DNA of 64,000 bases. Origin: Agapanthus africanus. Lineage: Eukaryota > Streptophyta > Magnoliopsida > Asparagales > Amaryllidaceae. The position numbers and the translations under genes are program-made. This document shows positions 32,450 through 43,811 of the stretch, piece by piece (within the stretch, counting starts at the first letter, position 1; each line of letters opens with the position of its first letter). A model generated the notes under the pieces. It was not told where the DNA came from, did not search any database, and worked only from the letters and a program-made list of their open reading frames with translations. The stretch lies in the NCBI GenBank assembly GCA_030015575.1, contig CM057338.1:629540189-629604188 (forward strand), written 5' to 3'.

Positions 32450-32597
32450 CATAGGTTTCCCTGCTGAATTTTTTGGCAACTTTTAATTCACAAAAATCCC
32501 TGTTTTTAGAAAAAGGACAGAGAGCATTTTTGAAATGGGTTTTCGGGTTCGTTCGGACTTCAAACTCCGTCTAGACTTCGCCTAAGGCTCTAGCTAG

Positions 32598-32609
32598 GCT
32601 CTGATACCA
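32598..32609 (-). other. CopB-minus primer binding site
   Basis: GCTCTGATACCA on the plus strand is the reverse complement of TGGTATCAGAGC and lies one base from the 5' LTR. Confidence 0.92.
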
Positions 32610-32610
32610 C

Positions 32611-34811
32611 TGTAGGGTTCCTAGGCACTCTCAAGAGGTCTCACAAGGCATCAACCATGCCAATTTAAAAAAATACGGTGCCGAGAAATCCTAAACTACG
32701 GATCGTTGGCTAGAAATCTAGGCGAATATGAAACTAGTTAACACTTAACTACAAGTAAACGGAAATACAACCTTTGTAGATCCGGTGCTCCACCTCCATA
32801 GCTCCGCAACGAAGTCCCCTCGCTGTCCAAATGAATTCCCGGGCTCTAGCATCGGCTTCGTCGGAGAAATGGTGAGCTAGGTCGTCGATGTCCATGCCGA
32901 AGATGATCTACGTCGAGGCATCGCTAGATCAAGCTCGAACTTCGCCAAGTCAAGAAACTTGTGAAGGAAACACACTCTACTACTTGGCAAGAGGTAGAGG
33001 ATGAAGAAATAGGAGGTGGGTAGACTTTAGAATTGGATTTCTCACTTGTTTTCATCAATCACCATTGATGAAGTAAGGTTTCTTCATGTGTCAAGATGAA
33101 GAAGAAGATGAATATTGTTATGATAAGTTATTTTAGAAAAAAGAAAATAAAAGAATACTTATCATAATTAACCATGGTTAAGTGTAGAGACTAAACTCAA
33201 GTTAAGTGAATGGTTAGGTTAGGTATGAAGACAAAAATGGTGACTAAGTCAAAACTTCATGAAGCTTCAACATATATCCAAATTAGCCACCATTTTCCTT
33301 TTGCCAAAAATGAATAAATAAACAAATAAATGAATAAGTAAAAACCCTAATCATCCACTTAACCATAGTTTAATACTTTACACTTAACCAAAAAGCATGT
33401 ATCATCAAACATGATACAATCATGTGCACAAAATCATATCGCATATGCAATGCGCACACCCGAGTGAGAAAATCTATTTAAAGTGAACCGATACGAGTTA
33501 ATGCAAAGTAATATATCAAATATATATAATTATACATTAAATCATTAAATCAACACTTGATTTAACGATCCGGTCATATCACATATAACCGACTAGTATC
33601 CAATGTATCGGTTTATCGAATCAATCCTTGATTCGATAACTAGGGTATATCGCATATAACCTAATCGATACATTCATCGCGAGAATGGAATACGGTATCA
33701 CATACACGCAATATTCTCGGTCCCGCACATATCTCATATGCGCTCCTATTTCGTTTCGCTTGAGCCAGGAAACCTTTGTGTAGGACTCTAAAGACTCGTC
33801 AATACGCCGGCAGCAGATGATGATCATATCAAGCACCCACAAGCCGCAAGCGGTCTGCTAAACGTAACGGCCACCCGGGTATTGAGCGATCAGAAGATCG
33901 ACGAGCAAGCCCGCTCACACTCCAGTGAATCCAACCAGTAACACTACCGTACAGTCCGGTCTGATCGTCTGATATGTCGCATATCTCGCCTAGGGGTGGT
34001 AAACGTCAAACCCCAATAGCTCGATAAGTCGTGTCGATATGAGGTCTATAACAATTCGAGAAACTACTGGTAACACTTACCAGTAAATCTCAGCAACCCT
34101 GGCCAGGGATTTCCTGTTATTGCCAATCGAACACAGCGCAACATCAACTCCCTATACCGGGAGAGATGAATCCCCTCCTATCGTTCATTGCCTCCATGTG
34201 ACTCGGGACTGTACCCAAAAACCACCGTTTTGCACGCCCTCTTGGACGTGGTAAGATGGAAATCAAAGCTCAGTGGGAACCACACAAGACTCTATGACGA
34301 TCTCGGGTCAACAGACTACTCTGTACCAGTGTCACCAGAGAACTGCCATCTGACGTGAGGTATAATACCATCTGGGAGTTCTCGGCGAGTCCGTCCAGTG
34401 TACCCAGTCTCTACTGAGCACCCATATATCATCTCTGATGTCAAACACTAATGGATATGGGATCATCCATCGCCCATCTGTATGGGTCGAGAAGGTATAC
34501 GCTAGTCTACTCTTGTATATCGATGCCCCGTCTCGATACACCCACGACTAGGGACTTTGAAGGATGTACTTATGGACTACCATGTCCCCACTAGTATGAT
34601 CCGCATCATAGTCCAGGTAGTCAAGTACAGATCCTAAGGGCTTTACCAACATGTAACAGGGAGACAATCAGTGTACACGTTAAGGTAAAGATCAACCAGA
34701 TAGCATACTATCATGTCGAGCAAGAAAGTCCTCCCTATATATGTCCCAGCATCCACTACAATATACATCCTATGTATAGTAATGGCCTCTAAGGCATACA
34801 TATAACTAACA
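32611..34811 (-). repeat. CopB-minus 5' LTR (right)
   Basis: 2201 bp, the same length as the left LTR. It ends, on the minus strand, with CCTACA next to the primer site. GAAAA follows at 34812. Confidence 0.92.
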
Positions 34812-34816
34812 GAAAA

Positions 34817-37416
34817 TCTGGGATCAAATATCGTTTTGGTGTTCTTTGTGTTTGCATGATACGCGCGATACGTGAGAGGGTTCTGTGATCCCGCGTATCG
34901 CGGCGTGTCGCGATGGTTTTAGACGTGTATACACACGTTTTAGCGTATCGTGCACACGCGCGTTTAGTTCACAACGCGAGTTTCTCGTTTTGGGTTCGAT
35001 ATCGCGTTTTGCGGAATATTTGGCTTATGTATGGTTTCCATGTCATATTTGCTGGTTTGCAGGCAGGGACTACGGACACTGCTACGGGGGGGAGCAGATG
35101 GTAGGATTCACCTAGCGTGGAGCTTTGGTGAGTAGATTTAACATCTACAGGGGAATCTCCCACATGGCGTTATGGGTCTGGGCTAGAATTGTAATACTTG
35201 TCGCATATTCTACGTCATTGTTAGAATTGCGCCTTTACCCTATTTGCTTAGATATAGTTGTACTGTGACTAGTAGCCGTAGGACACTGCACCTATTATTG
35301 ACGCTTCATGTTGCACGAGCACGGATTGCATGCCACACACACACCGTCAATAATTGCCATGTCACACACTAACCATTATAGATACTATTGCTTGTCACAC
35401 ATGACATCTAGCTTATCGGTATACCTATAGTGTATCATACCTTTAGTGATAGGTACATATACACCTTACACATATTTTATTTATACCGAGGGGATATCCT
35501 ACATATTTTACTTATACCCAGGGGGGTATATGACATCAGTTCTTATAGGTTGATACCTATACATTGCTACACCTGTATGTTACACACATATTCAGTTGCA
35601 GTCACATATTTACCTTTACTGATGTTACTTAGCTGTACCTTATTGGTTTCGCATACATCTGGTTCAGCTACATATTGTCTGTTATATGCTCGCATTTCAG
35701 ATATATCGTGTATGTTTATTCCTGGATTGCGCCTTATTATTTGGATTTTACATGATGTTTTCTGGATTTGGGAACCGGGGGAGTCCATGAAATTATGCAT
35801 ACAATGGAAAACCCGGTTTCCTTGATATGATATTGCGCATCCACCATGGGTTTTATCGGTGCTGATTATATATACCCCTACGAGGAGGCGTCGAGGCCGT
35901 AGAGGGTACATGGTGGGGCCCGGAGGTACCCGGGGGCAAGAAAGGGATGTCGATGTGCTATGAGCCGATGAGCCCGGCAGGGGAACCATACCATCTGGTG
36001 ACAGTACCAATGACTCGGCAAGGATCATGGAGATACCGTTGGGAGTCATGTGCGTATGCATACGTCGAAAGGCGAGGGTCAGAGCTAGGTACTCGTGCTT
36101 TCGGGACAGCGTATGATACGTACCTATCAGGATTTCTGTGTCGATACTTGGCACATTGTTTTCATGATATTTCTTTAATACCATTGTATATATAACAGGG
36201 GATTTAGCCGTTGTTATATATACCCTTACACCAATATTAGTGGAATGGGACGCTAATATATGTGTATTGCCCCCATCATATTTATTTCTGCAAATATATA
36301 TATACCTTTAGGATGTTAGAAACTTACTTGAGATTCGACTTGGGATATAGGTGATTCATTGAGATTGGATATTGGATATGAAAGAGATTGTTGATTTGTA
36401 CATTCGAGATATAGGAGAGCTTTTCGATATTGTACATTGAGGTGATGTGAGACTTATATAATGTGAGAGCCCAGTTTGGGGGGCTGATTTGAGGAATTGT
36501 GGATTTGAGTGTCTTGATGGATTGTGATCCGGCCACGATGTCAGGTTTCCGTGGAAATGACATATTCCACCCCCTACCTCACACTTATCTACCTTATGCA
36601 CGGTTTCATATATTTGTAGTACCTGTTAGTGTACCCTTATGATAGTTGCATATCTACATTCTCATATCCCTTGCATGGTTATTGCATACTATTATCATGT
36701 TACTATTGCTTCACATATTGATTGTACCTGCTAGTGTACTTTCTTTTATTCAGCATTTGCATGACATGTTATTACTGTAATCGCATATCTTAGATTCATG
36801 ATGTACGTGCATTCCTGCGATTACCTGCATATGTTATCTACTATTCACGAGTTGGCAACTCACCCCCGTTGTGCCATAGGTGTTTCAGGTTGTTCCCCAG
36901 AGTAGTCGAGGCAGGCTATTCCGCTATTCAGCTATTGAGCTATCCTCTTTTGCTACAGATACCGCATCAGCTCATAGTACTATTTTGCTTAGGTGGGTTT
37001 TGGTGGTTATCTGTATTTTGTAATGTACATTCGTTGTATCTTGTACCCTCCATCTACTATTATGTTGTTGACTTAGAGACTTGGTGAGGACGATAATGTA
37101 TATTATTTGTGGATTTGCTGTCTTCTATATACAACTTTCTCTCTATTGTCTTTATTTCTTCGCTACGGCGTCGTATATTTGTATTGTATTCATCTTGGCT
37201 AGTTTTTACAAAAAGGGGGTGTTGCCAAAATTTTAAAGAAATAAAGTAGGACTTTTAAAGAATTTGGGTTGCGATTTCAAATGTTTCAAAAAATTATTTT
37301 ATCTTTTCCGTATTTTTATGGTTTAGACTTCTGGGTTTTGGCTTTCTTTTACTACTTTACGTCTTATGGCGTTGCGTAGTACTAGGGCCGTCACGGGCCA
37401 ATTTCGGGTCGTGACA
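34817..37416 (+). repeat. GypH 5' LTR, second part
   Basis: Continues the LTR after CopB-minus and ends GGTCGTGACA. It contains TATA-like runs (36185-36220). I see no gene: open frames here, including a 205-codon minus-strand frame at 35567-36184, show no recognisable domain. The LTR end is placed by the primer site, because the 3' LTR is not complete in the window. Confidence 0.75.
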
Positions 37417-37420
37417 AAGT

Positions 37421-37432
37421 TGGTATCAGAGT
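37421..37432 (+). other. GypH primer binding site
   Basis: TGGTATCAGAGT, five bases from the LTR end, matches initiator Met-tRNA except for the last base. The spacing AAAGT before it is usual for Tekay/Del elements. Confidence 0.8.
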
Positions 37433-37659
37433 GCTAGGTTTTACCTTTCGGAGTGTAGGATGACCTTAGTATGATGGAGTAGGTAGCTTAAGCAGAGTAA
37501 CGTAGTGTGTGTATGTCTGCAGCATACCCACGATGCGGTACTTTGCATTAAGTAACCTAAGTACAATTTGCTTAAAATTCCTTCCTTGATGATTCATATC
37601 CTTGAGATTCGATTCCTTATTCTCATCGAATCTTATATCTGTTTATAGCCTTGCCACCG

Positions 37660-38406
37660 ATGACTATGGGGACTCAGAGTGATGCAGCGAGGGCCGAGGT
37701 CAGAGTTGGCTCGGGTGAAACGAGTACTGACCAGGATAGCACTCTAGTTGCACAGGTGCAGACGGATCAGCCTACGACCTATACTATTGATAAACTTTTG
37801 GTAGAGATGTAGGACTTCCGCCAGACTATGAGTTCATTGGTTGATGTCGTTCGGGAGCTACGACAGGAGGTTGTCACCCCTGTTACTCAGTTGTCACTTG
37901 CGATCAGCATGCAGCAGTCCGTCACCTACATAGCACCAGTGGTTGCAGCTCCAGTTGACGAGGCACATATTCCAGGACAATGGAGGACTCGTACCAGCGT
38001 ACCAGCACAGAGGCAGAGGTTTGGTCGTCGGGACAGATTTCGTGGCCGTCGCGGGAGTAGCAGAGGCTTAGGACAAGGACAGTCGTTCAGCTCTCATCCC
38101 CAGGATGGTCAGCAGTCAGCGCGTGGATGTTTTCGATGCGGAAGCCTTCAGCACATCGTCAGGGATTGTTCCTTAGCACCTCGTCATGATCGTTTTCAGA
38201 GAGGCCGTGGACGTGGAAGATTTGCTCAGAGGGCTCAGGCTACCAGAGGAGTTCATCAGTTACGGGTAGAGGGCAGACATAGGAGTTTGCTTCTACTCAT
38301 CGGGATGCGCAGACGTCCAATGCAGAGTTCTCAGGTATCCTTATTTCACATGTTCTTTGATGTATTCATTTGTTTTTCATACTTGTACCGTGGTTGGGTA
38401 GATTAG
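37660..38406 (+). pseudogene. GypH Gag remnant with zinc knuckle
   Basis: A frame starting at ATG 37660 (MTMGTQSDAARAE) is stopped by TAG at 37810-37812 and then continues in the same frame to 38406. The second half shows an Arg/Gln/Gly-rich stretch and one knuckle, CFRCGSLQHIVRDC (C-x2-C-x4-H-x4-C, near 38130). The large central Gag domain expected between them is absent, so the gene has an internal deletion as well as the stop. It runs into decayed protease sequence. Confidence 0.8.
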
Positions 38407-39529
38407 TCGTAGTTGTGTTAACTTCTTTCAGCGATTCTTTTGTTGCGTGACACGTATTTCAGTTCTGTGCCAATCAAATAGGAGATAGAGATTTGTCCGT
38501 CGTTTTGATCCTTCTAGAGATGTTGGATTTGACGTTCTCCTGGGCACGGACTGTTTAGTTACGCGTTAGGCGTATGTGGACTACCGTGAGGAAACAATCA
38601 AGTTTGTTTTCCCGGCAGGTCAGTTCTTGTTGTGCAGGTGGATAGTCGTGCCGTCTCTCACAGCTTGAATTCAGCCTTTTTCGCTAGTCGGCTACAGAGG
38701 AGATGTCGTGGATTCTTAGCGTTCATTCGTGATACCAGAGCCACAGTGGGATTGTCGGACCGGGTTCCTTTCATGTGAGAGTTTTTCCGATGTTGTTCCG
38801 GATGAGCCGGCGAAGCTTGGGAGCTAAAGGATCAGCTGCAGAGTTTTGGTTTGGGGAGTTTTGTGCGTCTGAGTGTTTCTCTTTTGGAAGCTCCTATTTC
38901 TGTTCGTCAAGGAGAAAGACGGCAGTTTAGGGTTGCGTATCGATAGATCGTTAATTGAACCGGCTTACGGTGTGGATAGGTATCCTTCAGCTCGCCGTGA
39001 CGATTTCTTCGATCAGCTCCATAGTGCGAGACATTTTCCAAGTTTGTTCGGGATCAGGTCATCATTATTGCGGGTTCGGAATGATGGCATTCCAAAGACT
39101 GCCTTATGCTTGCGACGGGTTTTGTGTGTTTTTGTAAGTCATTGGATTCACTGATGCCCTAGCAACATTCGTAGATGTGATGAACCAGATTTCTTCAGGC
39201 CGTTCCTCGACCAGTTACTGTTGTGTTATTTACGACATTCTGGTCTACTTAATGTGTCTTGAGGAACAGGAGCAGCACTTAAGAATTTGTTATGCAGATA
39301 CTGGAAGAGCACCAGCAGTTTGCTAAATTCTCGGAGTGTTTCTTCAGGCTTGTTTGTGTTGACTCCTAGGTCTTGTGGTCATGGGAGACGGTTTCGTATG
39401 GTTCCGAGGGAGATCGTGGCCGTACAGCTTAGGCCCAGACTTGTGTGCAGGACGGAGATCCGCAGATTGTTGGGCTTAGCAGGTTTTTACAGCCGTTTCA
39501 TGCAGGATTGCTAGAGTAGTGCTGCACCG
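38407..39529 (+). pseudogene. GypH protease and RT remnants
   Basis: Decayed pol. A piece resembling DFDVLLGxDCL (about 38520-38555) marks the protease region, and LLGLAGFYSRFMQDC (about 39468-39510) marks the end of the RT domain. Most RT sequence between them is missing or scrambled. CopC inserts at 39530 after CACCG. Confidence 0.75.
39525..39529. repeat. CopC target-site duplication (CACCG)
   Basis: CACCG precedes the CopC 5' LTR and recurs at 60348-60352 directly after its 3' LTR. Confidence 0.9.
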
Positions 39530-41560
39530 TGTTGGATATATGTATGCCCTAGAGGCCATTATATGATAGTGGATGTATTTGTACATGTATATATATTCAG
39601 TATGCATTCTTGCTCGACATGATAGTATGCTATCTGGTTCTTCTTTATCTGACATGTTGATTTGATCATGCTTTTATTCATTCATACATGCTGATAGAGC
39701 CCTGAGGATATCGGCTTGACTACTCTGATTATGATGGAGATCATACTAGTGGGACATCTGTAGTCTATAAGCATATGCTGGAAAGTCCCTAGTCGTAGGT
39801 ATATCGAGACGGGGCATTGATATACCAGAGTAGACTAGCGTATATGATACTAGACCCATACGATGGGCGATGAATGTTCCCACATTCATCGATGTTTGAC
39901 ATCAAGATCGTATACGGGTGCTCAGTGGTGACTGGGTACACTGGACGGACTCACCGAGAACTCCTATATGGAATTATATCTATCGTCGGATAGCAGTTCT
40001 CAGGTGACACTGGTACAGGTTAGTCTGTAGACCCGAGATCGTCATAGAGTCTTGTGTGTTCTCCCACTGTACTTTGATTTCCACCCTACCACGGCTGTTG
40101 GGTACAGTCCCGAGACACATGAAGGCAATGAGCGATAGGAGGGGTTTCGTCTTTCCCGGTATTGGGAGTTGATGCTGTGCTGTGCTCGACTGGTTATATC
40201 AGTAAGTCCCTGGCCAGGGCTGCTGAGATTTGTTGATAAGTGTTATCAGTAGTTTCTCGATCTGTTATAGACCATTCACCGGCATGACTTATTGAGTTAT
40301 TGGGGTCGACGTGACCATCCCTAGGCTCGATATGCAGCATATCTGACGAAGAGACCGGACTGTACGGTAGTGTTGCCGGTTGGCTCGACAGGAGTTGTAG
40401 CAGGTTCGCTTGTTTTCTTCTGATCGCTCAATACCCGGGTGGCCGTTACGTTTAGCTGACCGCTTGCGGCTTGGGGGTGCTTGTTATGATCATCACCCTC
40501 TGCCGGCGTATTGACGAGTCTTAGAGTCCCACACAGGAGTTACCTAGTCCAGGAGAAACGTTGTGGTGCGCGTATGCGATATGCGCATGGACCCGATTAA
40601 AATGCGCGTATATGATACCGTACATTGATCGGGCGGCTTGCCTTTGGTAGGGTCATATGTGATATGTCCGGATTGATAAATCAAGTGTTGATTTATCATT
40701 TAACCATTAGTTTTCTCACTTAAAACCTTTCTTGGATATGATGGATGTATGAATGCATGTATGTGTTTCTTTCTTTCTTTCTTTCTAGTTTCATGCACAT
40801 ATGGATGTGCATACATACATACATACATACACCCATCTATCATGGTTGTTTACACAAGGAAATGGTGGCAATATAAGACTCACACCATGGATAAATATAT
40901 GGATTATTATTTAATTTTATGTTTAAAACAAAATAGAAAAGGAAAGGATAATTCTTGAGTTGTTTCTACACTCTTCTTTAACCTAACCATTCTCACTTAC
41001 CTCTAACCTTGAGTTATCCTTCTCTTTATTTTCTAAAACTCAAGTTAAATAATGTCTCCATCATTTTAACCATGGTTTGTAGTGAGAAGAAATAAAATAT
41101 ATACAGATATATTTCATTTCTTTTCATGGTGATCATTTTTACTCTTGTTAAAAAGAAAGCCTCCATCTTCTTCCTCCTTCACCATTTGCTCTCTAGTTTT
41201 TTCTAGTGAGTAAAACACACATAAGGAAAGGTTTTTGAAGTGAGAATCTAAACCACAACATCATTCTACACAAGTTTAGCCAACTTGTTTAGAGTGTTCT
41301 CTTCGATTCTCATCTTGATAATCGAAGTTGCGAGCTTGGACGAGGAACTCCGGGTGGATCGTCGTGGACGTGAGAGGACTTCAAGAGGACCTTCTTCCAA
41401 CACCCTAGAGACCAAAGAGTCCAGCGAAAGGGAGCTACAAAGGTTGTAGTCTCGAAACCCTAGTTTTTATTCGCTTTAACTTTCGAAACAATAATTTTCT
41501 AGGATCGATTCCTCTGTATGCTTGTTTAGCACCATAAAAATCTAAACTTTGAGACATGTG
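39530..41560 (+). repeat. CopC 5' LTR, main part
   Basis: Starts TGTTGGATATATG with ATGCCCTAGAGG close behind and runs to ATGTG, where CopD-minus enters. The last 41 bp are at 51769-51809. It contains TTTC and CATA short tandem repeats (40768-40832). Confidence 0.9.
41556..41560. repeat. CopD-minus target-site duplication (ATGTG)
   Basis: ATGTG lies before the element and again at 51764-51768. The uninterrupted CopC 3' LTR has a single ATGTG at the equivalent place (60302-60306), which confirms the insertion point. Confidence 0.95.
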
Positions 41561-43796
41561 TGTAAGTGCACGGCGGCGCCCCGGCCGTCAATCCGACGCC
41601 GGAATGCGGAAACGGTGATAAACTTAAATTTTTGCGGACTTTGCAAACCGGCACCACCGCGCACTAAACTCCGGATCGTAACCATTAACAAGTCTACGCT
41701 ACAATAAGAAAGGGAAGAGATGTATACCGACGATCCAAGTCCTCCGGTCTTCATCTCCACTCCGATCTCCTCGCGGGATCTCCGTCCGTCTCCTCCTCGT
41801 CGGAAAGGGCACCACGAAGCCGGGTACTTTTACGGGCTCCCGCCTCTATACCGAGGCAACTCGCGCATGAAGCCGGCAACTCGACATGCCCAAGGCTCGC
41901 TGTAGGATGTGTAGGGTTTATGTCTCATTGGGGTTTTGGTTGCCTTTTGAAGATGGAGGAATGAAGGTATGAAAAATGGTGCTTTCATTTTTCTTGGCAT
42001 GAAAAGAGATCAAGAATGAAAAACACTCTCAAGGATGAAGCTCTCTCCTTCTCTTTTCTTCTTCTCACTCAACCATGAAAAAACTTATGAACTTAGAAAA
42101 TGGAGGAGGAAAGAATATGAAGCAATAAGGGAGGTGAGTGTAGGAGATGAGAAGAGGTGACCACATCAAGGGACAAAGAAACATACAACCATGCCTTTCA
42201 CTATTAAACCCATACCCTCACTTTATCACAATCAAATCTCATAAAGCAAAAGCATGGTTGAAAAGAAAATGATAGCTATCATAATCAAACATTTACAAGA
42301 AACCCCCTCCACAAATGTTATTTGCACAATTGCAAATAACCCCCTCCATCGGAAAAGTCCGGCCGGGAAAGAACAAAGGAAAACCGGCCGGAACGGAATG
42401 CAAACTGGCAACTCCAGAAAACTGGTCCCGTAATAAATTACAGGAAAACCCTAACACTGTGCATACACACCCGCATCTGTATTCCGTCCGGATACAAAAG
42501 CAATGAGACAAAATCTACACTGTACTAAACTAGGACCGGCTTAAACCAAAGCTGGCTAGTAATATCCGTTCGATCCTGATCCGTGCAATACCGCACGTAT
42601 CTGATCGAACCCTGCCATATACCTATACGGCTACTAGTACAAACCGTCCGATCCTGATCCGTGCAATACCGCACGTATCTGATCGGACCCTGCCATATCT
42701 CCATACGGCCTCTACAGCGTTTCGCCCGAAAGCTGAATAACAGAAAGTGTGGTGGACTCTAAAGACTCGTCAATACTATGGCTGTGGATTTAACCACTAG
42801 CACGTCAGAGGTATAAGCCAATACGTAACGGGCCACCAGCTATTGACTAAAAGGGACGTCGATGAGCGAACTCATCCTGACACCCTACTGAGCCTGTCAG
42901 TGACAATATCCGTGCAGTCCGGTCCGTTCGTCTATGAGTATCGCATGGCGGGCCTAGGGGGTTGGTAAAAGTCAGACCCCCAAAAGCGGTACAAGTCGTG
43001 TCGGAGCGTAGCCCAGAACACCCTGAGATACTACTGGAATACCTACCAGTAAATCTCCTTGCCTTGGCCAAGGACTTTGTGTAATGGCTCTCCTAGACAC
43101 AGCACGACCTCACCCCCAATACCGGGAGAGACGAACCCCTGAAGATACGCTCACTGCCTCCATGTGGCTCGGGACTGTACCCAACTAAAACCTGTTTGCA
43201 CGACTCCTTTGAGCCGTGGTAGGGTAGTAATCAAAGTACAGTGGGAACTCACACGAGACAAATGACGATCCCCAGGTCGATGAACTAACCTGCACACATG
43301 TCACCAGGGAACTGCCATCTGACGTCTGGTATATGACCAACTAGCATGTTCCCGGCGAGTCCTGTCCGGTGTACTCATAACCCAATGAGCACCTGTATAC
43401 ATCTTAGGTGATCCAACTGACACCAGTGGCTTGTGAGACCGGCCACCGCCCCTCGTCGGGGTCTCGACTGTATACACTAGTCTACTAATGGAGTATCGAT
43501 GCCCGGTCTCGAAACTCCCACGACTAGGGACCTTTTAAGGATATGCTTGTAGACCCCAGCTCCCACTTATATGATCGCCCTCATACTGCTGGTGGTCAAG
43601 CAAGAATCCTAGGGTCTCTATCAACGTGTAATAGCGACGTGTCAGGTCACCTAAAGCAGTACACGATGATAAAGGTAAACCAGATAGCATACTATCATCT
43701 CGAGTAAGACTGTCCTACCGGGATAGGTCCTCCCTCAATCATTACAATCACGTACCTGTGACCTAATAATTGACTCTGAGGGCACTATCTCCAACA
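41561..43796 (-). repeat. CopD-minus 3' LTR (left)
   Basis: 2236 bp. On the minus strand it starts TGTTGGAGATAGTGCCCTC and ends GTGCACTTACA. It contains two units of the roughly 78-bp GC hairpin repeat (42557-42714). The polypurine tract next to it reads GTGCAAGTGGGAGAT on the minus strand (43797-43811). Confidence 0.93.
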
Positions 43797-43811
43797 ATCT
43801 CCCACTTGCAC

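Larger units (their letters stand above)
29467..32597 (-). other. CopB-minus leader
   Basis: Minus-strand leader of about 3.1 kb. It contains the GC-tipped stem-loop 32326-32449, the triple hairpin 29903-30111, a GAAA-tetraloop hairpin (CGTGC-GAAA-GCACG) at 29674-29687, the conserved block with CACTGGCCTGGCTGAAA near 29636-29655, and the predicted intron 29467-29613 (GTAATT...CTCCAG). No protein frame is seen. Confidence 0.75.
24457..34811 (-). mobile_element. CopB-minus: copia element lacking most of gag, reverse orientation
   Basis: Two 2201-bp LTRs (24457-26657 and 32611-34811) differ at roughly 37 positions by eye (about 1.7%). On the minus strand the order is 5' LTR (right), primer site, leader, gag-deleted pol, polypurine tract, 3' LTR (left). 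It sits in the GypH 5' LTR with duplication GAAAA. The protease, integrase and RT pieces are broken by frameshifts and deletions. The LTR family matches CopB-solo. Confidence 0.93.

Noticed and set aside
35567-36184. 205-codon minus-strand frame in the GypH LTR
   Set aside because: No recognisable motif or signal, and it lies wholly inside an LTR. An open frame of this length can arise by chance.
37828-38406. Arg-rich zinc-knuckle protein as a host RNA-binding gene
   Set aside because: Position after a gypsy primer site, an in-frame upstream part and the following protease remnants identify it as GypH Gag.
40768-40832. TTTC and CATA tandem runs as a regulatory array
   Set aside because: Short simple repeats present in both CopC LTRs (also 59515-59576), with no further structure.
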